64,000 nucleotides of DNA from Actinomadura coerulea (GTDB taxonomy: Bacteria; Actinomycetota; Actinomycetes; Streptosporangiales; Streptosporangiaceae), in NCBI RefSeq assembly GCF_014208105.1, contig NZ_JACHMQ010000001.1, positions 6,262,001-6,326,000 on the forward strand. The letters run 5' to 3'. This document shows, one piece after another, positions 18,829 through 26,796 of the stretch. Every line of letters starts with the position of its first letter. Position 1 is the first letter of the stretch. A program made the position numbers and the translations under genes. Below the pieces are notes generated by a model that was given only the letters and a program-made list of their open reading frames with translations, ran no database searches and was not told where the DNA came from.

Positions 18829-18844
18829 GATAACCGGGCTTATC
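18829..18844. promoter_or_regulatory. GATAA-N6-TTATC palindrome between rmuC and lipoprotein gene
   Basis: GATAACCGGGCTTATC lies in the divergent gap, 152 bases from the rmuC start and 113 from the lipoprotein start. It shares both GATAA arms and the 6-base spacing with the site at 16993-17008. It could control both directions. Confidence 0.6.
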
Positions 18845-18956
18845 GGCCTACTCGATAGTTCGCGGTGCTGAAGCTGCCTACGTTGTGGGTCGCCGCGGCA
18901 AGCCAATCCGCTCGCCGATGGCACCAGGAGGACAACCCTCACGCCCAGGAGTCGAA

Positions 18957-19514
18957 ATGAAGAAGTCCCTGCTCGTCCTGCCGGTCCTGCTGTCGTTCGC
19001 CCTCACGGCGTGCACCGGCACAGAGGTGACCAGCAACCCCGACAACAAGCCCGCCGCCTCGAAGGGACAGGAGGCCCCGCCGAAGGAGGAGGGCGCCCGA
19101 GCTAAGATCGGTGACACCATCACTCTCGACAGCGGCGAGGATGGCCTCAAGCTTGAGGTGACCGTCGTGAAGGTGGTCCCGTCGGCCAAGCCCAAGGACG
19201 AGTTCAACGTCCCCGAGCCCGGACACCGGTTCGCCGCCGTGCAGATCCGCCTGAAGAACGTCGGCTCCACCACCTACGACGACTCCCCCGGCAACGGCGC
19301 GCAGCTCATCGACGACGAGGACCAGCAGTACGGCGAGGGTCTGAACGAGATCGCCCTCGGCGCCTCCATCGGCACCTCCGTCAAGCTGGCGCCCGGCAGC
19401 AGCCGCAAGGGCTACCTGGTGTTCTCCGTCCCCAAGAAGGTCAAGCCCACCAAGTTCCAGTTCACCCTGGACAGTGGCTTCGGGCCTCAGGCCGGCGAGT
19501 GGCTCCTGAAGTAG
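18957..19514 (+). CDS. Secreted lipoprotein, DUF4352-like
   Basis: This is 185 residues. A lipoprotein signal peptide (MKKSLLVLPVLLSFALTAC) ends in the lipobox LTAC. An unstructured P/K/E stretch follows, then an immunoglobulin-like beta domain (TLDSGEDGLKLEVTVVKVVPS ... RFAAVQIRLKNVGSTTYDDSP ... GYLVFSVPKK) as in DUF4352 proteins. AGGAG at 18947-18951 fixes the ATG. Its product sits outside the cell membrane, so its place beside the defence genes may be incidental. Alternatively it may be an envelope sensor for the signalling genes nearby. Confidence 0.85.
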   Translation: MKKSLLVLPVLLSFALTACTGTEVTSNPDNKPAASKGQEAPPKEEGARAKIGDTITLDSGEDGLKLEVTVVKVVPSAKPKDEFNVPEPGHRFAAVQIRLKNVGSTTYDDSPGNGAQLIDDEDQQYGEGLNEIALGASIGTSVKLAPGSSRKGYLVFSVPKKVKPTKFQFTLDSGFGPQAGEWLLK

Positions 19515-19684
19515 CGGCTAAAGGCGCTGCCTGGGGCGGCGGCCTTCAGCGACGTCTCCGAAGACAGCAACTCGGGCACATCTCCGGAAGGGCAAAAAGT
19601 GGCCATGTGCGCAACGGCAGAACCAATAGGCCGCATAGAGCCCATCGTGCATACTGCCCATACGCGGCGGGAGCGGACGGGGCG

Positions 19685-22600
19685 GTGATCGTGGCGGTGC
19701 ACCAGGCCTGGGAGCTGGTTCGACACTTCTGCTGTGATGAGAGAACTGCGAAATATGGCCCTTATGTCCCGCTGATCCCGGACGAGGAACCGCAGCCCCG
19801 CGTCCTGCTCGACGACCGCCTGTACAGCTTCGAGCTGATGGAGAGCGAGGACGACCCCGACCTCACCGGGAGGCCCGTCAACGTCGAGGTCTACCTCGGG
19901 CTCTCCAAGCTGGGCGGGCTGCTGTGGGACCAGGAGATCCGGGCACTGCTGCGCCTCTCGGGCCTCGAACACCCGGCCCTCCCGAAGCTGCTGGCCGGCG
20001 GCTACCAGGACGCTGAGACCGTGGCGATGGCTGGGGTGTCCGATCCGGCCATCGACGGCGCCGCGTTCGTGACCACCGAGGGCGCCGACTGCACGCTCGC
20101 CAAGCTCGGCCCCGACCGCTACGGCAAGGACCGGCTGGAGGCGCTGCGGCAATTCGAGCACCTGGCGGACGGCCTGGCTGTCCTGCACGACCTCGGGCTC
20201 TCGCACCGGAACCTGTGGCCGGGGGCCGTCGACTACGCGCGCGACGAGGCCGGCGGCCATCGGCTGCGGTTGGCTCGGTTCGAGCTAAGCGCCTTCGTGT
20301 CAAACCTGCTCACTGGCACGGCCGTCGACTCGGTGGCCGCCCGGGACGACGTGCGCCGACTCATCCTGGGGCAGGGGGCCGGGCCGCTGCCGTACCTGCC
20401 ACCCGAACGCCTGCGTTTCCTGCTGCCGCTGGACGAGGAGACGCAGGACGCCACCGAGAGCGCCAGAGCGGACGTCTACGGACTGGCCGCGATCGTCTGC
20501 GAGTGGTTCCTCGGTCCGTTCCCCGCCGACCTGGTGCCTCGGGCGATCCCTGACGAGGCGGACGGTCCGGGGCCCGTGCGCGCGGTGCGAGACCGGTTGG
20601 ACGCACTCGGCGAGCACCTGCGCGGCGCCTTGCTCAAGGCCGATCTGCCCGTCGGATTGCGGTCGCTGCTGCGGCGCATGCTCGACAAGAATCCGGACGA
20701 CCGCCCTACCGCCCAGGAGGTCGTCAACGAACTCAGCGAGACCCACGAGGCCAACGTCGTCGAACTCGGCGAAGCCGTCGAGGACCGGCCCTATCTCGTG
20801 GCGTTCATGCCGGACAAGTGTGAAGAGACCCTCGGCAAATGGGGCTGGCTCGAGTTCGACGCCGACACTCCGGAGGGCATCCGCGAAACCGCCGCGCTGC
20901 TGACCCGGGACCTGCGGCACGCCCAGGTGCTGCACTCCAAGGACGGAGCTGAACCGTACGTCGACGGAGGTGATGCGGAGGCCAAGCGCCAGGCCACGAC
21001 CGCGATCCTCGGGGAGCGGGCCGTCTGGTTCTGCCAGATCTTTCGCCGCGGCCTCGCGTACGGCCGCGGCGAGCAGCTCCCCGACGTGCTGCTCATCAAG
21101 TACGTGGCCCGGCGCGACGCGCACAAGCTGCAGACCAGGCTCGACGACCTCAGGGCCGGCTCCCGCGCACGGCACCTGCCCGAGGTCAAGGTCTTCGACT
21201 ACCGGCTGGTGGAAGGACGGCTCGACGCGCTGCGCCGGGGGCGCCCCTCCTGGGTCCGCTTCCTCGAGGCGGTCGCCCCGGTGAGCCGCGCCTCGGAACG
21301 GGAACTCGACTATCAACGGGCGATCGACTGGCTCCTGCAGTACCAGGGCGTCGAGCTGCAAGCTCGCCGCTACCCCTACAAGCTGGATCCGGACTACGTC
21401 AGCGCCGACGGCAGCGTGCTCGTCTACTGGGATCAGGCCCGCGACAAAGACCGGATCTACAAGCAGGCCCTGTTCACCAAGTACGCCCGCTATCCCGACC
21501 TGCGGCCGGATTTCGGCGACTTCTTCGGGCGGCTGGAGAGCGAGGAGGGCGGCAGCGCCGACGTCGAGCTCTATCCGGGCGACACCGACCGCAAAGGCCC
21601 GGACGTCCAGGGGATCGCGGCGGAAGTCGTGCGCCGCGACGGGCGCGATCGCATCATCCTGCGCCGCAGGCCGGACCAGCCGAAAATCCCGGCCACCGGC
21701 TGGATACGGCCGGCCGACGACATCGGCTCCGAATCGGTCCTCGCCCGCCAGGCCGAAGCCCGCTGGGAGCTGTTCGCGATGAAGCCGCTTACCCGGCAGC
21801 TGCGCAGGCCCTCCGGGGTCCGCACGTTGCCGCACCGGTGGGCGAGGGCGGGGGACCGCCTGCTGGAGGGCGGCAAGAAGGCCGTCCAGAACATCCTCAC
21901 CCATGAGCCGTTCTTCGCTCTGCAGGGCCCGCCCGGCACCGGCAAGACCACGGTGACGTCGCGGGCCATCGCCGCCTACCTGCGGGAGTGGCCGACCCAC
22001 CGCGTCCTGGTGTCGGCCCAGTCCAACTTCACCCTCGACAACCTCGCCGCCCGCATCCTCAAGGACATCGGCGCCCGCGACGACAACGGCCCGACCGACC
22101 GGCTCGCCGACGTGCCGATCGCGCTGCGCATCGTCTCGCAGCGCGGCAACCCGGACCAGGCGATCAGACCGTGGCTGCGGGACGATCTCGTCGTCCGGCG
22201 GTTCCGCCAGATGCGCACGCATGTGGACAAGATGTTCGCCGCCGGGGTGGACGACGGACTCCGCCCGGTCCTCACCTACTGGCGTGCGCTGCTCAACGAA
22301 GAGGGGCGCGAGTCGATCCTGCCGGAGCTGGCCGACCGCGTGCAGCGCGGCGCGAACATCGTCTTCGCGACGTGCGCCACCGCGACGGCCCGGAACATCG
22401 GCGCGGCGGGCGGCGACGTCTCCTTCGACTGGGTGGTGGTCGAAGAGGCGGCCAAGGCGTGGCCGACCGAGCTGGCCATTCCGCTGGTGCGCGGCACCCG
22501 GTGGACGCTCATCGGGGATCACTATCAGCTGCCCGCGCACCGCCGCGACGAGGTCGTCCGGTTCCTCGAGGCCTGCGTCGGCGACCCCAACGCCGGGATC

Positions 22601-23407
22601 TCCATCGTCGGTGAGAAGAAGCAGACCTACATCGACGCGTTCGACCTGTTCCGGAACCTCTTCGACACGGCGCCGCGCCCGGGGGACGCGGAGCGGCCGA
22701 CGGCGATGCTCTCCACCCAGTTCCGGATGCGCAGACCCATCGCCGAGGTCATCAGCCGCGTCTTCTATCCCCGCGAGCTCGGCCCTGACGAGCCACTGCC
22801 CGACGACGGCCTGCCGCCGGGCGGGCTGGGGACCCACCACGACGAGGAGCCGTCGGCGCTGCGGGCACCGCACTGGTTGCGGGAGCGCGCCCTCGTCTGG
22901 GTGGACACCGAGAGCCTGCCGTACTGCGAGGAGCGCCCCTACTGGAAGAACGAGGGAGAGGCGGAGCTCGTCAACGCCATCGTCTCGGCGATGGACCCGC
23001 GCCCCATGCCTGGCCGCGACGGGTACAGCGCCGAGCCGCTCGCCGTGCTGACCCCGTACCGGCAGCAGGCGGAGGTGCTCCGCCGCTACGGTGCGCTCAC
23101 CGAGCACGTCCAGACCATCCACGCGTTCCAGGGCCGCGAGGCCGACATCGTGGTCGTGTCGCTGGTCCGCAACAAGACACGCGGCGGGGGCGGCGCCGCC
23201 GAGAGCTACGGCCATCTGAGCCGTCGAGACCTGGTCAACGTGATGTTCTCCCGGGCCCGCCGGCTGCTGGTGATCGTCGGCGATTACGAGCACTTCGCCC
23301 GGTACGAGGACGGCGACGACGTCTTCTGGCAGCAGGTCTGCCAGGCCGTTGACCAATACGGGCACATCTACAACGCCTCTGAGGTGCTTCCGGTGGAGGG
23401 GCTGTGA
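19685..23407 (+). CDS. Kinase-like/SF1 helicase fusion, Mokosh MkoA-like
   Basis: This is about 1240 residues. The first 350 look like a Ser/Thr kinase fold, but the catalytic loop reads LSHRNLWPG instead of HRD and there is no DFG, so it is probably a pseudokinase. After a middle region, the C-terminal half is a UPF1/Dna2-type SF1 helicase (COG1112). It has Walker A GPPGTGKTT near residue 748, VVVEEAAKAWPTEL, GDHYQLPAH, STQFRMRRPIAEVI and a final motor motif VQTIHAFQGREADIVVVS. Kinase plus helicase next to a PLD protein is the layout of Mokosh type I anti-phage systems. The start is uncertain; I chose the GTG at 19685, after GGGAG. Confidence 0.85.
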   Translation: MIVAVHQAWELVRHFCCDERTAKYGPYVPLIPDEEPQPRVLLDDRLYSFELMESEDDPDLTGRPVNVEVYLGLSKLGGLLWDQEIRALLRLSGLEHPALPKLLAGGYQDAETVAMAGVSDPAIDGAAFVTTEGADCTLAKLGPDRYGKDRLEALRQFEHLADGLAVLHDLGLSHRNLWPGAVDYARDEAGGHRLRLARFELSAFVSNLLTGTAVDSVAARDDVRRLILGQGAGPLPYLPPERLRFLLPLDEETQDATESARADVYGLAAIVCEWFLGPFPADLVPRAIPDEADGPGPVRAVRDRLDALGEHLRGALLKADLPVGLRSLLRRMLDKNPDDRPTAQEVVNELSETHEANVVELGEAVEDRPYLVAFMPDKCEETLGKWGWLEFDADTPEGIRETAALLTRDLRHAQVLHSKDGAEPYVDGGDAEAKRQATTAILGERAVWFCQIFRRGLAYGRGEQLPDVLLIKYVARRDAHKLQTRLDDLRAGSRARHLPEVKVFDYRLVEGRLDALRRGRPSWVRFLEAVAPVSRASERELDYQRAIDWLLQYQGVELQARRYPYKLDPDYVSADGSVLVYWDQARDKDRIYKQALFTKYARYPDLRPDFGDFFGRLESEEGGSADVELYPGDTDRKGPDVQGIAAEVVRRDGRDRIILRRRPDQPKIPATGWIRPADDIGSESVLARQAEARWELFAMKPLTRQLRRPSGVRTLPHRWARAGDRLLEGGKKAVQNILTHEPFFALQGPPGTGKTTVTSRAIAAYLREWPTHRVLVSAQSNFTLDNLAARILKDIGARDDNGPTDRLADVPIALRIVSQRGNPDQAIRPWLRDDLVVRRFRQMRTHVDKMFAAGVDDGLRPVLTYWRALLNEEGRESILPELADRVQRGANIVFATCATATARNIGAAGGDVSFDWVVVEEAAKAWPTELAIPLVRGTRWTLIGDHYQLPAHRRDEVVRFLEACVGDPNAGISIVGEKKQTYIDAFDLFRNLFDTAPRPGDAERPTAMLSTQFRMRRPIAEVISRVFYPRELGPDEPLPDDGLPPGGLGTHHDEEPSALRAPHWLRERALVWVDTESLPYCEERPYWKNEGEAELVNAIVSAMDPRPMPGRDGYSAEPLAVLTPYRQQAEVLRRYGALTEHVQTIHAFQGREADIVVVSLVRNKTRGGGGAAESYGHLSRRDLVNVMFSRARRLLVIVGDYEHFARYEDGDDVFWQQVCQAVDQYGHIYNASEVLPVEGL

Positions 23408-26400
23408 GCGGCGTCGTCACCGTCTACGTCCCGTGCGACGTCGTGACCATCGTGGTCCGCATGGGCTACGGCGATTCCCTGTCGGCGATGGAAGAGCTGA
23501 CGCTGCGCGCGGTGCACGCCGGGCTCGCCGAGCCCGACCAGCTCGCGGAGCGGCTCGGGCTCGGCATCCGGCTCGTCCACGACCTCGTCTATGACCTGTG
23601 GCGGCAAGGCCACCTCGCTATCAACACCGAGACCACCCCCCTCACGCTCACGGTCTCCGACACGGTGGCCCGCTGCCTGGACGCGGACCGGACGGAGGAG
23701 CTGCGTGGCGCCGAGAGCGTCTTCGAGCCCCGCGAGCTGATGATCGACAAGCTGACCATGCGGGTGCTGCCCGCCATGGGGCGGTTGAAGCCGTCCCGGG
23801 CCAGGCTCGCGGTACCGGTCGAGAGCCGGGCGGTGAGCCTGGCGGACGTTCCGCAGAGCGCCGTGATGAAAGCGCTGCACGAGTCGCTGCGCAAGGAACA
23901 GAAGGCCCAGTCCGTCGTGGTCGATCGCACGCGCGGACCCGTCGTCGGGCACCGGGCCCGCCGCGCGCTGTCCTACCGGCTGCCGCCGCCTGACCTCCGC
24001 AAAGCCGCCGGCCGCCGCTGGATCGAACTGAAGGTCGCACCGCACTGGGACGAGGAACTCCAACACCTGAGCGTGACCGTCGTCGACGACCGGCTGTCCG
24101 CCGAGCTGCGCCAAGAGGCGTCCGAGCGGCTGACGCAGCTGGTCGCCGACTCCCCGACCTCCGCACTCGGCACCGAGCTGCGCGAGCACGCCCAGGGCGC
24201 GATGGTCGACCCGCCGTCGCCCGCCTCGGCGCTGCAACGCCTCGAACGCCGGATCAGCGGCGCCGCCGACATCCCGGCAGGGCAGCGCCGCAACTGGCAT
24301 CTGGAGCTTGCCGACGATGCCCGGCAGCTCGAAGGGCTGCTGCAAGCGCAAGTCCAGCGGGAAACCTCGGCTCACATCATTACCGGGGAGGAGCAGGAAC
24401 GCCTGTTGCCGCTGCTCATCGGCCGGGCCGAGACTCAGCTGGTGATCGTGTCGCCCTGGATCCGGTACCGGGCGCTGAAGCCCCTCCTGGACCCGCTGGC
24501 CGACCGGATCCGGCGCGGTGTCCGCGTCGTGTTCGCCTGGGGCGTCGACCCTGACACCGAGTTCAGCGAGGCATTCGACGACCAGACCCGCAACGCGCTG
24601 GAGGACCTCGCCCGCGCGGCTCCGGGCGAGCACGTCCAGCAGGTCCTCCTGCCGATGACGAGCGCGCGCACGCATGCCAAGCTCTTGGTGGTCGACGACC
24701 ATACGGCCTTGGTGACCAGCCGCAACCTGCTGTCGTCCACGGGCTCGCTCTCCGAACTCGGGGTCGTCCTGGAGGCCGGGGAAGGCGAATCTCCGGTCAT
24801 TACCGACCTGCTGGGCTGGGTCCGCGCCGCGATCCCGTCGTACGAGCAGAGCCGCAGAGTCTATGTCCGCCCTTCCGAGTTCGCCGCCGCCCGCAGCGCG
24901 TCCGGCGCGGTACGGCCGGGTGGGGCCGGCCCTGGCCCAGGTGCGTCCCGCGGCACATCCCCGTCGGAGAGGGCGCGGCCGGACGCTCCGCCGAGCGCCG
25001 CCGACATCGAGGCTCCCCGCGAGGACGCCACGGATGCCGCGGTCGAGGTTACCTCGCTGCGGCTCTGGACCAAGGCGTGGACCGACCACGTCCAACGGAG
25101 CCGCGCTTTCCTGGAGAGCCGCACCTTGCCCTCCGTCCGCACGGTCACGGACGCGGCGCATCGCGGGCTGCTGCGCACCGCCCTCATCAAGGCGGCGCGA
25201 CGGGTGGTCATCGCCTCCCACGGGCTGTCCGCCGACGCCGTCGACACCGGGCTCATCGGCGCGCTGCGGTCCTGCCTGGACCGCGGAGTCGAGGTGACTC
25301 TCGTGTACGGGGACGGACGGCGGCTCACCGGGCCGGACCGCCACAGATGGGAGATCGCCAACGCGCATCTGGAGGACCTGAGGCGGGAGTATCCGGGGAC
25401 ACTGAGACTGATCAGCGGCGGCCACCACGCGAAGGTCCTCGTCTGGGACGATGAGGCGCTCGTCGGGAGCTTCAACTACCTGTCGTTCGAGGGCCGGTAC
25501 GGGCGGCAGCGGCTGGCGTCGGAGCTCAGCGTGCGGCTGACCGGCGGGGACATCGCCGACGCGGTGGCCGGCGCGGTGGGAGCCGCTCCGCTGGTGCGGA
25601 CCGAGCAGAGCGCGTCGCGGCCCGTCGCGCCCGCCTCCGCGGGCGCGGCCTTCAACGCCGCACAGCATCTGCTCAAGTCCCACCAAGACGGCGACGCGGA
25701 CGCAGCTGTGCTCGTCCGCGGCGTCCTCGCCGGCGCCGAAGACCCCTGGCATGTCCTCGAAGCTCTCGGCGAGGAGCCCGATGCCCCGCCCGCGCTCGTC
25801 ACGCTGGTGGCGGCGCGCTGCCTCACCGACCACGCCGGCTCGGGCGGAGACGGGGAGCGGAGCCTCCGCTGGCGCCGGTGGCTGATCGACCGCCTCTGGC
25901 GGAAAGGGGACTTCGTGGAGGCCGCGGTGCTCCGGCAGACGCTCCCCGATCCGCGCCTGCGGCCGCGTCCCGCGCTCGCCATGCTCGCCGCGGCCCGCCG
26001 CACGCCCGCCTTCGTTCCGGCCCTGGAAGACCTGGCCATGGACGACCCGGACGCCGGGGAGTGCGTGGTCGGCGTTCTCGCTGCCGCCGGTGCGGTCATC
26101 CTGGAAGGCAGCTCCTCCGCCGCCGAGGTCCTGGACCTTCTCGCGACGGAAGTCGAGGGCATCTGGGAAGAACTCGCGGCGCGCACTGCGGAGTACCAGG
26201 CGGTTCCCGGAAGCCAGCCGATCACCCGGTCGACGCTCCGCGCCGCCCTGCAGGAATCCGAGCTCGACCAAGAGCGGGCGGACGCATGGGCGACCCTGGA
26301 GCGCCTCGTCGACCACGCGCAGTCGACCACGTTCGACAACACCATCAGCACCCGGACGCACCGTGCACTGTTCGACAGCGCATCCGGAGAGTTCGCCGTG

Positions 26401-26796
26401 CTGGCGAAGCGCGTTCGGGAGCGCTCTCCCGAGGTGCTACGCGCCTGGTCGGCGGAGCTGCCGACCAGGAACATGGCGCAGCTGGTCCAGAATGTCGGGG
26501 CGTCGGTGGCGCTTGGCAGGCCGCCGATGCACGGCAGTCACCTCAAACGGTACGTGAAACGGCTCGACCCGATCCTTGCCCAGGTCGACACCGTCCTGCG
26601 GCTGTGCCGGGACGACAAGGAGCCGGGTGCGGGTGCGGCGCTGCCCGAGGAAGCGCTGAAGCTGTCGCAGTGGCTCGTGGACTCCTGGTCCGCCTTCACC
26701 GAGCGCGCCGGCGAAATGCCCGCACCGGAAGGGCGGCTCGTTCGCGCGTTCCTCGACGACCTGGAAGAGCTCGCCCGATGGGGGACGACCCGATGA
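23404..26796 (+). CDS. Double phospholipase-D-fold protein, Mokosh MkoB-like
   Basis: This is 1130 residues. An N-terminal winged-helix-like region (ELTLRAVHAGLAEPDQLAER) is followed by a long linker and two PLD domains. The HKD-type motifs are HAKLLVVDDHTALVTSRN near residue 423 and HHAKVLVWDDEALVGSFNY near 673, each keeping H, K and a later N. About 350 helical residues follow. PLD pairs form one active site, usually a nuclease here. The GTG start overlaps the upstream stop (GTGA) and the next gene overlaps its own stop, so the three genes are translated as a unit. Together with the helicase it matches Mokosh type I. Confidence 0.85.
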   Translation: MSGVVTVYVPCDVVTIVVRMGYGDSLSAMEELTLRAVHAGLAEPDQLAERLGLGIRLVHDLVYDLWRQGHLAINTETTPLTLTVSDTVARCLDADRTEELRGAESVFEPRELMIDKLTMRVLPAMGRLKPSRARLAVPVESRAVSLADVPQSAVMKALHESLRKEQKAQSVVVDRTRGPVVGHRARRALSYRLPPPDLRKAAGRRWIELKVAPHWDEELQHLSVTVVDDRLSAELRQEASERLTQLVADSPTSALGTELREHAQGAMVDPPSPASALQRLERRISGAADIPAGQRRNWHLELADDARQLEGLLQAQVQRETSAHIITGEEQERLLPLLIGRAETQLVIVSPWIRYRALKPLLDPLADRIRRGVRVVFAWGVDPDTEFSEAFDDQTRNALEDLARAAPGEHVQQVLLPMTSARTHAKLLVVDDHTALVTSRNLLSSTGSLSELGVVLEAGEGESPVITDLLGWVRAAIPSYEQSRRVYVRPSEFAAARSASGAVRPGGAGPGPGASRGTSPSERARPDAPPSAADIEAPREDATDAAVEVTSLRLWTKAWTDHVQRSRAFLESRTLPSVRTVTDAAHRGLLRTALIKAARRVVIASHGLSADAVDTGLIGALRSCLDRGVEVTLVYGDGRRLTGPDRHRWEIANAHLEDLRREYPGTLRLISGGHHAKVLVWDDEALVGSFNYLSFEGRYGRQRLASELSVRLTGGDIADAVAGAVGAAPLVRTEQSASRPVAPASAGAAFNAAQHLLKSHQDGDADAAVLVRGVLAGAEDPWHVLEALGEEPDAPPALVTLVAARCLTDHAGSGGDGERSLRWRRWLIDRLWRKGDFVEAAVLRQTLPDPRLRPRPALAMLAAARRTPAFVPALEDLAMDDPDAGECVVGVLAAAGAVILEGSSSAAEVLDLLATEVEGIWEELAARTAEYQAVPGSQPITRSTLRAALQESELDQERADAWATLERLVDHAQSTTFDNTISTRTHRALFDSASGEFAVLAKRVRERSPEVLRAWSAELPTRNMAQLVQNVGASVALGRPPMHGSHLKRYVKRLDPILAQVDTVLRLCRDDKEPGAGAALPEEALKLSQWLVDSWSAFTERAGEMPAPEGRLVRAFLDDLEELARWGTTR

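Noticed and set aside
19748..19766. Partial match to the GATAA-N6-TTATC operator (ATATGGCCCTTAT) early in the helicase gene
   Set aside because: Only the right side matches, the left arm does not, and it lies inside coding sequence.
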